A stretch of 61,979 bases of DNA, taken from contig NW_009799103.1 of NCBI RefSeq assembly GCF_000213175.1, positions 150,062 to 212,040 of the forward strand. The letters are read 5' to 3'. Made by a program: the position numbers and the translations under genes. This stretch comes from Neurospora tetrasperma FGSC 2508 (Eukaryota > Ascomycota > Sordariomycetes > Sordariales > Sordariaceae). Below, in pieces: positions 23,590 to 35,612 of this stretch. Below the pieces are notes generated by a model that saw nothing but the letters and a program-made list of their open reading frames with translations, did not search any database and was not told the DNA's origin. Numbering within the stretch: position 1 is the first letter of the stretch; each line of letters opens with the position of its first letter.

Positions 23590-24840
23590 TCATTCTGCCC
23601 CTGCTTGGGCTGCAGTGTTTTCATCCGATCCCAAATCCAGTGCCCCTCATTGACACAGGCACACACAATATGGCAACAGGCTTTTCCCATTCTACAGCCC
23701 AGCAATTGGCCCACTTCGATTCGACAACTCCAAACGTTACACGTCCACATTAGCCTCCGAATTCCCGCTCAATATCGATGGCAAGAGCATACAACGGGTC
23801 ATCTTCCACTCGCACAATGATGGAGACAGCGTCAAGATTTCGATCCCTATCAAGAATATTCTTAACATTGAGGAAATTCGAATGGGAATATTCTTGATAT
23901 TAAGGAAACTCAAATAGTGGAATTTGTAGATACTTGTAGAATTCGCATCATCGACAATAATAAAACGCATACCATTGAAGAAGTAAGACACTGATACATT
24001 GTATCTCGTTAGTACATCTACTAAAAAGATACCAGTATTTCTTCTCCTTCTTCAGCTTCAGCAAGATGGCCATCCAGGTTCTCTTGATTCCTCCGATTCC
24101 TCCACTAAACAAAGACGAAACCAAGTCCCTCGGCCTGGCCCTACCAATAGAGATCGTCCGAGTAGAACCTAACGGGGTACCTCTCATGAGCAGAATGCTT
24201 GAGGCACGGGCCGAGATAGCAGTTCGACCCAGTTTCGATCTTGATAGATTGTTGGGAGAATATTGTCGTGATGACGCCGGCGTAACCGGACAGCTTGCCA
24301 AAAAGTGAAGGATATCTTCGGGTTTGACACGGCCGAAGAGGAAAAGTTCTTTGATGCGGTCGACGCCGGTACCGTCGAGGTTTCCCAGCTTCTCCCTTCG
24401 GAACCTGTGGCTTCGCAGAGCGATGCCCAGCTTGTCATCTCAGACGGTACAGATATCAGCGACTCATTCAAAGGATACGAGAACGGCATAAGGACAGAAT
24501 AGTTGAGACCTTTGACATTATACCTCAGGTATACTCCCACTACGCATCCAAGCATCTTGGTTACACCTCTGATATTGAGTTCTAGGCAATTCCTGGATAG
24601 TAATACCCAAATAAGACTCTAGCCGACGTCTTTTCGAATTGTTGTAATCCCTATCACAGTCTTGCAAGGGCCTTTTATGATCTTAACGAGCGGTAGCGGA
24701 CTGGTTTACTTAATCTGTTGGCTGGCCTCATCTATTTTGTCTCGGACGAGGCCGGTACCGTCGAGGTTTCCGTTAATGAGGGTCTATAGGTAGTGGCGAA
24801 TATGCAACAAGATATCTGGTCCACCCTCCCTCCCAATGTT
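23590..24840 (+). pseudogene. Broken protein-coding gene, family unknown
   Basis: Coding-like segments follow one another in different frames. About 23690-23918 contains [20 protein letters not shown]. 24066-24307 starts MAIQVLLIPPIPPLNKDETK. 24305-24502 (KDIFGFDTAEEEKFFDAVDAG) continues the previous segment after a one-base frame change at AAAAAGTGA. 24640-24830 (YDLNER, then SDEAGTVEVSVNEGL) has internal stops. The peptide AGTVEVS occurs in both of the last two segments (about 24363 and 24752), so part of the gene may be an internal duplication. The protein would be acidic and soluble. No domain is recognised. Confidence 0.5.
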
Positions 24841-24851
24841 TCCCACATGCA

Positions 24852-26126
24852 TCAAAGCAACCCCTTGTTTCTGTCCAAAAACTCATCCATCGTCGTCAAC
24901 TTCCCTAACAGCCCCAACTCCCTCGCCGCATCAACACCATACGTTGTATCAAACTCATTCGCCCACCTCTGACTGATGGCAATCGGATACGTGTCAACCG
25001 CCGTCATCGCCTCCCCACCCACCTGCTGCTCTTCCGCATACAACACTTTGACATCCTCCCCCAACACCCTCGCCATCTTCCTCGCCAGTTCCCCCACCGC
25101 CACAGCCTCCACCGCCAAATCCACCCCCCTATTCCGATACTTCTTCCCACCCCCCTCGCATAAATCTTCCACAACAGCCCTCACCACAACCCCCACATCC
25201 TCTGCATCCACCCACGCCACCTTTGTCCCCTTCCTCCAACTTGTCCTGATGGTCTTGACCTCATCCGTCTCCCTAAACCCCAGATAACTCCACCCGCACA
25301 TCCTCTGCGGCACCAAACAATGCAAGAACCAACCCGGCCTAATGATCGTCCAGCTCGCGAACCCGGCTTCTTTTACTCGCTTCTCAATCTCGCCTTTGGC
25401 CCGCCAGTAGCTACCCATGGGATACCACTCGCCGTTCTTGCCCCACCCTTTGAACTCGGAGCGGCGATCGGTTCCCAAGGCGGTGCTAACGATGAAGGAA
25501 CGGACGGAGCCGCACTGCCGAGCGGCGGAGATGACGTTTTGCGCATAAGTCAAGTCGAGAGCAAAGTCGTCGGAGAGGATGGGCGGGAAGAAGACCGTGG
25601 TGGGGAGGAATGCGGCAAATGCGGCAGAGAGAGTGGCGGGGGAGGAGTAGTCGGCTATAAAGAGGGGGATTGGAGGAATTCCAGCGCCGGATTGTGATGA
25701 GGAGGAGGTGAGGGAGAGGGAGGCGGCCGAGGTGGGGTTGCGGACGAGGGCGGCGAGGTGGAAGTTGGCGAGGTGCAGTTTGGAGGAGGAGAGGAGGGCG
25801 TGGACAGTGCCGCGGCCTTGGTTACCGGTTGCGCCGAGGATGAGGATTCGTTCTTGGGGTTGACTTTGGTGGATGGTGCCAGAGGAAGTTGGAGTGGGGA
25901 GCTCCAGCAGGTCGGGTGGCTCGATGGGGGAGGAGGGAGCCAGGAAGGGGGATGAGCCCATGGGCGAAGAAGAGGAGGAGGAGGAGGAGGACGTCATAGT
26001 AGGCGATGAAGGGGGCTCGACTGTTGACGATGACCCTAAAGAGGCGGATGGGTTCTGGTAGAATGCCGGTGACTCTGAGGGCAGGTCCAAGGAGTCAGAG
26101 GAAGAATGCTCGGAGTGAGAAGGCAT
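24852..26126 (-). CDS. NmrA-like NAD(P)-binding protein
   Basis: A single exon of 424 aa from the ATG at 26126; the longer open frame upstream begins without an ATG. The first 90 residues are low-complexity Ser/Pro. The Rossmann motif GATGNQGRG (98-106) follows, in ERILILGATGNQG, the NmrA/atypical-SDR signature. The rest fits an NmrA-like fold: TALGTDRRSEFKGWG, an IIRPGWFLHC segment and VAWVDAEDVG. Such proteins act as redox-sensing regulators or reductases; the canonical Tyr-Lys pair is not evident, so sensing or binding is likelier than catalysis. The long Ser-rich N-terminus is unusual for the family. A donor-like GTAAGGC near 26180 suggests a 5'-UTR intron. Confidence 0.8.
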   Translation of the reverse strand: MPSHSEHSSSDSLDLPSESPAFYQNPSASLGSSSTVEPPSSPTMTSSSSSSSSSPMGSSPFLAPSSPIEPPDLLELPTPTSSGTIHQSQPQERILILGATGNQGRGTVHALLSSSKLHLANFHLAALVRNPTSAASLSLTSSSSQSGAGIPPIPLFIADYSSPATLSAAFAAFLPTTVFFPPILSDDFALDLTYAQNVISAARQCGSVRSFIVSTALGTDRRSEFKGWGKNGEWYPMGSYWRAKGEIEKRVKEAGFASWTIIRPGWFLHCLVPQRMCGWSYLGFRETDEVKTIRTSWRKGTKVAWVDAEDVGVVVRAVVEDLCEGGGKKYRNRGVDLAVEAVAVGELARKMARVLGEDVKVLYAEEQQVGGEAMTAVDTYPIAISQRWANEFDTTYGVDAARELGLLGKLTTMDEFLDRNKGLL

Positions 26127-27281
26127 GATGCTCGTTGTGGCTGTTGAGGATCGGAGGATCAAAGATATGTTTTGCCTTACCTCCTCTAGGTACCTGCAGG
26201 TAATGTATGTAGTCAAAAGCCTAAAAGCTCACGAAAATCGATTGCTTGCTATCCTGGAGGTGTAGAGGTAAGTATACGACAGACAACCTAAGTTCTTCCA
26301 TGCCATCTTTATAGCAACAACAATGCCGTATTCCTGCGATCCTTGATCCCCACCTGGTAGGTAAGGTAAGGTTAGGTAGAATCAACATCGGCGATGCATC
26401 ATCACACACTCACCACTCACCTCCACCTCCACCTCCGCCTCCACCTCCCGCCGCCTATGTGCCTTCCACGAACATGAACCCGTCGTCAGCCATCTAGCTC
26501 CGAATCGGCATTCGCAACCTCTTCCCAGTTTAGCGTGCTGATATCACATTCTTCAAAAGGTGAGGTGTGTGTGTGTGTGAGTGTGATGAAACCCATGGAA
26601 GGGGCCCATGCGTGCGGTGTAGTAAACAACCCTCGGACGGCCCCGTCGTCGCCCGTCGATCACTAACTACCGATCCATCCGCATGAAGATTCCCCACAAA
26701 AGCTTATGTACCTACCTACAAGGTACCTACCTCTAGACTTTAGGTACCTGTACCTGTACCTATACCTGTACCAGTACCTAAAAAGCAACACCACATCCAT
26801 CCATCCATCCATCTCTCCTTTCTCTCTCAACCACCTTCTTTCTCCCAAAATAACATTTTGAAAGGGGAATCACTCGCACATGAGACATGAAATCACCTAG
26901 TCGCACCAGACGCACGCACGTACACTCACACACTCGATGCCGTGATTGACACCCAAGCTACCTACATAGGTAGGTAGGTATGGATCTCTTCAATCAGGTC
27001 CTCAGCAGGCAGACGTTGTAACATGCCTGCCTGGGAAATGGCGGGACACGCTGTACCTAGTAGTGCAGTTACCTTCTCACTGTGATTGCAACCCGATCCC
27101 AGGCCCCAGGTCCTATCGGCGAACAGGCTGCGGCGACCTACCTGTACACGTAGTGTAGTAGTGTAGGTAGTCTACCTACCTAGCGTATGTAGGACGTACA
27201 TAGGTGCCTGCCAATTCTGCAACCGCAGTACATACCGGGCACCTATAGTTCATGCCGATTGATATCTAGACGTACATAGCC

Positions 27282-27308
27282 GTCTGTCTGTCTGTCTGTC
27301 TGTCTGTC
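27282..27308. repeat. (GTCT)n microsatellite
   Basis: Uninterrupted tetranucleotide repeat of about seven units. Confidence 0.9.
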
Positions 27309-27443
27309 AGGCTCTCGATCTACTTTGCATGACACCCTCACGGTCTCACCCTCACACCGGCCCCCTCCCGCCCGCGCCACCACCACCTACCCACCCGCCC
27401 GCCCGCCCGGCCCCCTCCACGTGCTTCCTTCTCCTTTTTTTCT

Positions 27444-27481
27444 TTCTTCTTCTTCTTCTTCTTCTTCTTCTTCTTCTTCTT
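27444..27481. repeat. (TTC)n microsatellite
   Basis: About twelve TTC units within a longer pyrimidine tract. Confidence 0.9.
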
Positions 27482-28607
27482 TTTGTTCTTCCTTGTTCCA
27501 AACTACCTACCTAGCTAATTCGTTCCAATCATATCAGCTTCCGAGTCTTTCCATGTCAACTAGCATAAACTGACCTAGGTAACATGCTGGATACCTCGCT
27601 CGGGTTTACCAGTTCCATCATATGTCTCTCGGGCCAGCCGGAACCTTCGCTGAGTTGGGACATGATAGTAGTACATATTACCTACCCAAGCCGGTACCGG
27701 CATAACCGCCGGCCTTGCTGGCTGCACGTGTTTACATTCGTCACGTTCCCCCCAGGTGAAACATACCTTAGTTTGAGCTTACCTAGGAAGGTTAGGAGAG
27801 AAGACGTCGTCAATCCTACATACCTTACCTACACTAGACTACACTACACTACACTAAGGTAGCGTGGTAGCTTACCTTACCTGACCTTACCTACAATGCC
27901 GTAAACCAACTCGGGTTCATTAGCGTTTGGTCGACACTACACTAGTAGCGTAGTAGATACTTAGGTAGTCTAGGGTGCACCATAGTCTAGTGTAGTGCAT
28001 GCACATGCCCCCTACACTGCATATCTGTTCGGACTCTCGGCCTATCGCATCTCTTCAACTGCACTACCCCAAACTTCGTGTAAATCCGCCATGTCATCAA
28101 TGTAACGGGAGCAGAGGAGAGCAGTTGAGAGATAGGTAAGGCTTTATAGATGAAACTTGAGAAAACAACGAGCAAAAGGGGGAAAATGATAATCATTCTT
28201 TTTTTGCATTCGCTGTCACATCAGCGACGCTAAGTAACGTGAACGAGACACAGATATACTGGTAGTAGATGCTATTCATGATCCTGTCAAATGATCATGG
28301 ACTGTGAATGCTTTGAATCATCCCGACGAAAACAGAAACCATCACAAACTGACAATATCCGATCCCATGCCATGGAAGCCTATTCCCTTGCGAGAGCCTT
28401 ATAGCTCATTTGCAAATCCTCAACGCCTAAAACAGATGGAAACCAGAAAAACTCATCGCTGGTGCCATGCCATGGCACAGACAACGATACCCAAACAAAA
28501 GACCAAAAACGCCATGGTATATATGCAATCACTCCCCCCCTTCCCTCTTCCAATCAACTCTCTTCGTTGCGCAAATGCCCCCCCATCCACTTTCCCCTTA
28601 CTGAGCC

Positions 28608-31600
28608 TCACCCTCCAGTCTCCGCAACCTGATCCCACCACACTCCATGCGCCCCTCTATCCACCTCCCCGACCCTCCCAAGCATCTCCACCAAATCCCT
28701 CACCTTATCCACAAACTCTGCTAGACCCAAACCCGCCAGCTTCTCTCCAGCGGTACTAGTAGCCTTGACATTTTCCGAAGCCGACGCGCTAGCCGCCAGT
28801 CTTTGCAAGACATAGGCCCTCAACCTGCTCAGCAGCAGACGAAGGACGGGATCGCTAGGTTCACGGTTTTCGGCCGTGATGGAAGCGGCCGAGAGGACGA
28901 GCTTGGTGACAAAGGCACGTAGGTGAACCTTGGTAGCAGCGGGCATGGAGCGGCCGGCTTCGAGAGCGGTGAGGATCCCGTCAACTGTTTGATCGGTAGG
29001 GACGGGGTCCGAGGATGATTCGCTCCGCTCGAGTACAGCCAAAATGCGCTGGGATTCCGTTCGCCAGGGCCCGCGGACGTCGCGCTTGAGCAGGTTTTTG
29101 CATTGGAGGAGGATAGCACCTGTGGTGATGATCCTCTTGGTAACGCGGCCCGCTTCGACGACACGCTTGTGATCGAGCCGCAGCATTGCGGGCATCTCGT
29201 CAATGCTGAGTGGATGCGGCTGGGTGAAGAGGTCCACGAGCATTTGGTTGTAGATCTTGTTGGCAGTGGGGCGAGAACGAGGAATGTCAACACCTTCGGG
29301 ATCGCGGCGGCTAGCTTCGCCCATCAGCTTCACACGTGCGGCGCGCCAGGCGGCTTTGGCAGCCGAAAGATCGTAGCGTCCGGCTTCGATATCGGCGGCA
29401 AAGGCTTTGGCTTCGTACGAGGGCGCTTGCTCGATCAGTTGGGGCGCGGCTTGTTGAAGTAGGTAGTTGGCATAGTCACTAAGCATGACATCGATGAAGG
29501 CATTTAATGCCTCGAGACGGTCAACATACGTGCCTTGGACGAGCTTTTCTTCGGCAAGAATCTTGACTTCGTCGTCGCGGACAGGCGCACAGAGCTTGGG
29601 CAGGAGTGTTCCCATGGCTTGGAACAGTTTCTCGTAGGAGAAGCTGCCCATAGCAAACTGACGCTGGGCCATTTCCGTATCAAGAAGCTCGCCGATCAGC
29701 GTGTGCATGGGGTTTCCAGGTCTGACAAGCCGCTGGAGCTTCTCGCGGATCATATCGGCAACCCGCAGCAGAAGCATAAAGTGTACTTCTTGATTGTCCG
29801 CCTGCATCGTTGCCCGCATCTCTTGGAAGAGGGGTGCGAGCAGATGGGCTTGTTGCTCGTGGTATTCGCTGGGCTCGGTACGGAAGTCCCTATTGATGGC
29901 CAGCTCATGCACAACCACCCTGTTTTCCGGCAAGAGGCTCTTGGTGTGTGGCAGCACGACGCTGATCTTGAAGGTCTCGCCCTGTCTGGCCGGAGTGGAG
30001 GGGGGCGTGGGAGTCTGGGTCTGTTGACCCTGGTTGCTGCCGTCACCAAGGACGCCCATGCCTGTCTCCGATTCTGACTGCTCTGCCACACGGGGCTTCA
30101 AATCACCGCGAGGCTTCTTGACTCTAGCCTTGCGGGCTGCCCTGACAGCTTCAGTTACCAGCTGCTTGCCACGGACGGGTCCGGCAAGTTTCTTGATGCG
30201 AACCAATAGTAGCAGCTGGTTTTCTCGAATGCTTTCTCTGTACACCTGGTCAACGGACCCATCTGTGCTGTCCTTGACGGACTCCCAAATAGCGTCCAGC
30301 TCGACGAACTGCATCACCATGAGCTCAACCAGAGAGCTGGAATCACGGGCCTTCCAGGCAATGAAAGCATTGTAAAAGGTAGCGTAGACCTCGGGGAACG
30401 ACTCCAACAGGGCCGGTGGCGGAGTGTAGTTATTAAACGCGGTCAGTCGGCCTAGAATGTTCTCAAAAGAGATTAGTAGGTCACCAGCCTTGCCAACGAG
30501 TTCCTGCAACTGAGGGTTAGCCAGATCATCACGAGGGATTGGTTTCGCCAGGGCGGACCCAACCTGCTCTGGTTCTCCGGTACCCTCCTTATTGCTAAGC
30601 ACTTGGGACGGGTGGCCGAGGATAAGGAAGGCGCTCAGAAACGAGCGGACAGCCGTCATCTCTTCCACTGACCCAGGCGCACCCTCGTTGAGCCCACAGA
30701 TGCGGAGCACTCGAGAGGTGGCCACCAAGACGTTCTCCTGCGACAGCAAGCTGGTAACGGTATCAAAGGACGTCTCTCTAACAACGTCGATGGTGAGGCC
30801 TAGCGCGCTGAACTCGGCTACGGCCCGTTTGCGACTCATGGACTTCCACCACCACTGAATTCTACTGGCGGCGGCCTCGGGCCTCATGGGGCTCGACTCG
30901 CGCTCCTTGACTTCTTTGACCTCGGGCATGACCTCGACCAAGGTGGGTTTCCTTGTGACAAGGCTCTGACCGCGCTCCCTGCACTTGACCTTGGCAGCGT
31001 TGCGGTTACGGAGTTCTTCCCTTCTCCTCTCGGCTTCGGCCAGACGTTCTTCCATCTGCATCTTGAGTTTCTTGTTCTCCTGCTCGCGCTTCTCCTTCAT
31101 AGTCTCGGCAATCTGCTTGGCCCGCTTGACCTCCTCGGCACAGGCGGCGGCGATCTCGGCTAGGTTGCGTTCGCGAGCCATGGCAGCCGCAATGGCTCTC
31201 TCTTCGCTTTGTGTGATATCCTTGACGGTGGCCTTGGCCTTGGCGGCTCGGATGCGGACTTTCTCGGCATGGGCGGCACGGTCGGCCAGGCGGGCCTTTC
31301 GGTCTTCGAGGATGGAGGCGCGGCGCAAGTGTTGGGCGACATACTTGCTCTGGGGACCAACGTCGCGACCGCAGCCGTGAGAAGAGCGGGAATGGGCGGA
31401 CGAGAAGCTGTTGCGCCGCGACGAAGCTGCACTGTCTTTGCGGCGGGTCTGATTGGTGGGCCGGATGAAGAGGCGGGCGGCAATGTGCGGGGGTGGTGTG
31501 ACAGTAGCGGGATCAACGTTGACGTCGGCCTGTTGGCTTACTATCTGCTCTTCAGGGGGCGGGAGAGAAAGATCGGTGGTGGGATCGGGGGTAGTTGGCG

Positions 31601-31667
31601 ATGGGGATCCGACTGATTCTTCAAGGTTCCGAGCGGGTTCGGTCAAGCTATCCGACGGTCGTCGCAT
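28608..31667 (-). CDS. TCP11/SOK1-family protein
   Basis: A single exon of 1019 aa from the ATG at 31667. A Ser/Pro-rich N-terminus leads to a long charged coiled coil (about 115-230, Glu/Arg/Ala-rich). An IQ-like motif (RIQWWWKSMSRKR, 269-281) follows, then a helical T-complex-11 domain over most of the rest. Examples are LLVRIKKLAGPVRGKQLV, YEKLFQAMGTLLPKLCAPVRDDEVK and DMIREKLQRL. Yeast SOK1 and animal TCP11 relatives are linked to cAMP/PKA signalling; the assignment here is by family resemblance. The protein is soluble. The IQ-like motif suggests a calmodulin or light-chain partner, which is inference. Next to it is an unusually long upstream region. Confidence 0.82.
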   Translation of the reverse strand: MRRPSDSLTEPARNLEESVGSPSPTTPDPTTDLSLPPPEEQIVSQQADVNVDPATVTPPPHIAARLFIRPTNQTRRKDSAASSRRNSFSSAHSRSSHGCGRDVGPQSKYVAQHLRRASILEDRKARLADRAAHAEKVRIRAAKAKATVKDITQSEERAIAAAMARERNLAEIAAACAEEVKRAKQIAETMKEKREQENKKLKMQMEERLAEAERRREELRNRNAAKVKCRERGQSLVTRKPTLVEVMPEVKEVKERESSPMRPEAAASRIQWWWKSMSRKRAVAEFSALGLTIDVVRETSFDTVTSLLSQENVLVATSRVLRICGLNEGAPGSVEEMTAVRSFLSAFLILGHPSQVLSNKEGTGEPEQVGSALAKPIPRDDLANPQLQELVGKAGDLLISFENILGRLTAFNNYTPPPALLESFPEVYATFYNAFIAWKARDSSSLVELMVMQFVELDAIWESVKDSTDGSVDQVYRESIRENQLLLLVRIKKLAGPVRGKQLVTEAVRAARKARVKKPRGDLKPRVAEQSESETGMGVLGDGSNQGQQTQTPTPPSTPARQGETFKISVVLPHTKSLLPENRVVVHELAINRDFRTEPSEYHEQQAHLLAPLFQEMRATMQADNQEVHFMLLLRVADMIREKLQRLVRPGNPMHTLIGELLDTEMAQRQFAMGSFSYEKLFQAMGTLLPKLCAPVRDDEVKILAEEKLVQGTYVDRLEALNAFIDVMLSDYANYLLQQAAPQLIEQAPSYEAKAFAADIEAGRYDLSAAKAAWRAARVKLMGEASRRDPEGVDIPRSRPTANKIYNQMLVDLFTQPHPLSIDEMPAMLRLDHKRVVEAGRVTKRIITTGAILLQCKNLLKRDVRGPWRTESQRILAVLERSESSSDPVPTDQTVDGILTALEAGRSMPAATKVHLRAFVTKLVLSAASITAENREPSDPVLRLLLSRLRAYVLQRLAASASASENVKATSTAGEKLAGLGLAEFVDKVRDLVEMLGRVGEVDRGAHGVWWDQVAETGG

Positions 31668-34600
31668 TGTGGATCCGTGTTGTCGAGAGTATCAGAAATC
31701 AACGCGATTCCTGGTACTGGTATGGGTGACAAAGTAAGTGATTGGCGTGGGTGATTGTGATTATCTGGGTAATTGTATGGTATTTCGAAGATGGACTGGA
31801 CTGGAGATTGCGTAATGAAGCGATAAGATAACGAGGTAAACTCGGCAGCGATGCTGGTCTGGGCGGTGACAAGATGAGACGTCGGGGAAATCGCTCGTAA
31901 ATGCTGGACTCAGCAGCAGCTTGTGGATTCGAAGTGACGATGCTCTGCGGGAGAATGTGATGATGATGATTATTATAATATGGGTCGAGGATAGAAGTGG
32001 TGGTGTTGTTGTTGTTGTTGTTAAAGGTTGAAGAATGAAAAGCCGGAGTCGATGGAAGGGAAACGAATGGGTTGGATGCGGTTTGAGGGCTTCTCGTTCG
32101 ATGACAAAGACGATTTGATTACGCACTAGATAGACCTAGAGACGAGAGAGCTAAGTCGGGGGGGGAGGGAGGGGTGGTTGATGAATGACGGCGGCGGGAT
32201 GGTCGGGTGGCAAGCAAGTAAGCAATCATCAATCGTAAAGATGATGAGATGGATGACTATGCTGCTTCTACCGTACAGCCTATCGTGGTTTCAGTTGTAT
32301 CAGCCGTCGCCAGTGTCATCGGCTGCCGGATGCAAAAGCGGGCGGGCGAATGTCAAATCAACAAAAACGAATGCAAAGCCCGGACTGCAACTCCGCATTT
32401 TCAGTGGGCGTCAACTATTGCCTGCCGCTGTGACCTGCCCGAAGCACTCAGGTCCCCTCGCTTGCATCACTGCCCGCATTGCAACTGCCGGAGGCATTGC
32501 AATTGCAACCAACCATAGGTAAACGGGCGGTCAGTGCGTCAAGTAGAAAGCTTAGTTTGGCTGATATTAGGGGCTTATCAAAAGTTAGTTAACGTTTGCC
32601 AAAAATCTGTTAGCAGAATATCCTCCGCCCAGGCCCAGCTTTCATTGGGATGCAATCCCATTTCACACTTGTCCATGTCGCATTTCAGTTCAAAGTTCCT
32701 TTCAAGTTCCATCGCATCCATCAACCCTGCCAGTCGGTAGCAGTTCTGTTACACAACGAGTGAGCGTGGTATTGAAACGTCCGGTTACAATATCCAAAAC
32801 GCGCGTCTCGACAAAAGATCAACGGCGACCGGAGCCTGGTGTCTCAGGAAGGACATGGCATAGAGCGGATCGGGCATCTGATGCCGGCGACGACCGCCCT
32901 CACTTCCTTTCCACTTCCCTTCCGTCCGACTGGACCACTTTGATAGCCGGACAATCAACCCACACCTTCGGTCAAGGAGAAGGTGGTGTTTGCGGACTGG
33001 CCCCTATGTTGGAAGGGGACAACGGCGGGAGCTACGGATGGTGAGAATGTGGTGAGCTTGGAGGTGAAGCAGGGCAGCAAGACTAGCTAGGAACCCATAC
33101 CCAGCAGCCTTTGGGTGAGCGGTGTGAGGGATCTCGTGGAATTGCCCTGGATAGGTAGCGAGGCCAGTATATATCTGTCTCTCTTTTCCGCCTTTGCCGG
33201 CAACATCATGAAGTTTACAGTCCGACTTTGGCAGCAGCGAGGGTAGGTATGTTTACTACCCCTATTTTTACCTGTTTTTAGCGTTCCTTAGCTGCCGTGC
33301 TTCCGGGCGCCCAGAGCCGCCCACAGCCGCCCAGTCCGTAAACTCGGGGTTTTCAAACCGAAACTAAACTAAAGATTTGGCCCACAATTTCCTTTTGCGG
33401 GAGTTAACACAGACCTCGTCTGTTCTTCTCAAGACATGTCTTTCGGCCAAACGTACTCTGGACCCAAAATGCAGAAATTCACTGAAAAGCGCTCTTTTGA
33501 GCCATCCAAGTTGTCAACAGGAGTTTCTTGACAGTCTTTGAATGAAGCGTATAGAAAGGGAAGAGTACATACGGAAAGTTTGACGCATTGCCAAGTGTTG
33601 AGGCCTTGGGAGAAATACCAAAATAAATGCTTGAAGTGGGGAATTTGGACTTGGGACTTGGATGCCTCTACTACGCAAGCGGAGCTATGCTCAACATCAT
33701 GTGCTGTCATGCCGTGACATGCCGTCAATCGGGAAGATGACATTTCCTTTATCTTGGCATCGTCGTTTTCATTCCGAGACATTTGCCAGCACCGAAAGCC
33801 AAGGCCTTGGGTTTGCCATGTGTTACCTAAAACCCGACAAAATCCACGACGCAAGCAAGAAGTGGGCTTGGCGAAGCAATCAGCAAGCAAGCAAGCAGTG
33901 GACTGTCATTTGTTTATCCTTTTTTCACGATAGTTTTCTTATCGAATTTTTGGAGTTGACATCGGATGGCACTCTGACTTTGACTCATGGATATCGATAC
34001 AACTGTCAACGTCACAGCACCCATCGATCTTACATACTTGCCTGAAAGGCACAGCATCCGTATCGGCATCGGCATCTCTCATCTCTTGTGTAAACGAATC
34101 ACAGCCCCCAAACCCCAAGCCGGAGAAACAAGAGGGCGAACATCATCTGCCCAGCATGATACATAACGCCCAGCACACACGCAGGCTGTGGCCAAGAAAG
34201 CAACCCTTTACCGCCAAGGAGGCTCGATTGATGGTTGGCAGTCCGCCAAGATCACCGCCAAGGATGCATCAAGGGTGAGCCAAGCAGCTCCGGCGATCTG
34301 CCAAAGGGGGAAGGAACAGAGCGAAACAGAGGGGGCCCGTCGTCATTTCCACTTCAAAAAGCCAAGCAACTTGGGTGGAAGTGAAAGGTGAAAAAATAAG
34401 AAAAGAAAAAAAAAACACCCAGACAGATGGAGCCCTCGCTCTGTCCTCTGACCTCGTTGAAGCGGGGGACTTTTCCATGTTTCCATCGCTGCGGTTTGTT
34501 CTCCAGATGAACGCCGCGTGTTCTGCGTGAACAGAGAGCACCCACTTGATCCTCTGGGCGTTTTCTGGGCAGCTGTATCTGATACTCTGCGACTTAGCCT

Positions 34601-35612
34601 GGGCTGTCCAGTCAGGCGTGTTAGGTTGCGGCACGCATTGTTAGCTCGATCGTTGCCCGCCTGGGCTTGTTCCAGTAAGTGTCAGTCCCGTCGTTTGCTT
34701 TTTTCGTTATTTCCTTGTCCTTCGTTGTTTGTTTTCCGCCCGTTTCTTGGGACGGTCTTGGGCGGTCTTGGGCTTTGGGCATGGCAAGCCATGGCAATCC
34801 ATGGCAAACGGAAAAGGTCGGTGGCAGCATTGGCAACAAATATCGGGCACCTGGTTCAAAAAGGCGGACTGCCCGGCGCCTGCTTCTTTCTCAACTTTCT
34901 TTTCCGTGTCGCTTCAAGTTCTGTCTGACATTTTATGGGGTCCATCAGAGTCGCTTTCCGGATTCCCAGAGTTGTTGATCTCCCCCCTTTTGTATCCCAC
35001 CCATCTTGCAACACAGATTCCTTGAATACAACATCGACATAACAACAAGGCAACATCACACATTAACGACATAACGACAATCAACTTCGAGCATTGCGCA
35101 TACTGCATTTCTGCATTGGGTTATTGGGGACTTGGGCATAGGCGGGCAAGGGAAACACACCGCTACCGACAAGGAAATCGGAGCAAAACAGGAAAGAGGC
35201 GGGGACCCGGGTTAATCTCAACTATAATTTGGAGGAGTCTGTCACCCACGTCCGATTTGGCGTTTCTCACAAGGGAACGGCGCATTTGAGCATAGGAAAA
35301 TCGGACAACAAAAAGTCGGACTAGCACCACACCACCTCCAGTTCCCCGCAGCACACCGTCCAAAGTCGGGGTCGGTTGCCCGTGTCGACATTGACGTCAG
35401 ACGTCGGACGGGACCTGGACCTGGCACTGCCCGGGGCCGCCGTCGTCGCCGCACCGTCTCGACCTCCTTAACCTCATCCGGTTCGGCACCGCTTCGGGGT
35501 CCACTTTCATCTCGGACATTTTTGACCAATCACACGCACGCATTTATCAACCCGGCACTTTGACCACTTTGACATCAACACATCAAACGGGCATCCATCG
35601 ACAGTTGGGAAA
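31668..35612. other. Long intergenic region (3.9 kb) between divergent genes
   Basis: It separates the minus-strand TCP11 gene from the plus-strand membrane-protein gene. CAA/GTT-rich leader sequence near 31990-32030 and T/C tracts near 34400 are seen. Open frames up to 153 codons (33429-33890, minus) show no coding features. It probably contains two long promoters and 5' UTRs; no gene is supported. Confidence 0.5.

Larger units (their letters stand above)
26127..28607. other. Intergenic region rich in simple repeats
   Basis: 2.5 kb separating two minus-strand genes. It is packed with GTAGGTA/TACCTAC, TACACTAC and related simple sequence, plus GTCT and TTC microsatellites. No supported gene. 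The part near 26127-26500 should be the promoter of the NmrA-like gene. Confidence 0.6.

Noticed and set aside
33429-33890. 153-codon minus-strand frame upstream of the TCP11 gene
   Set aside because: It lies on the wrong strand context for nearby leaders, has no domain and random composition.
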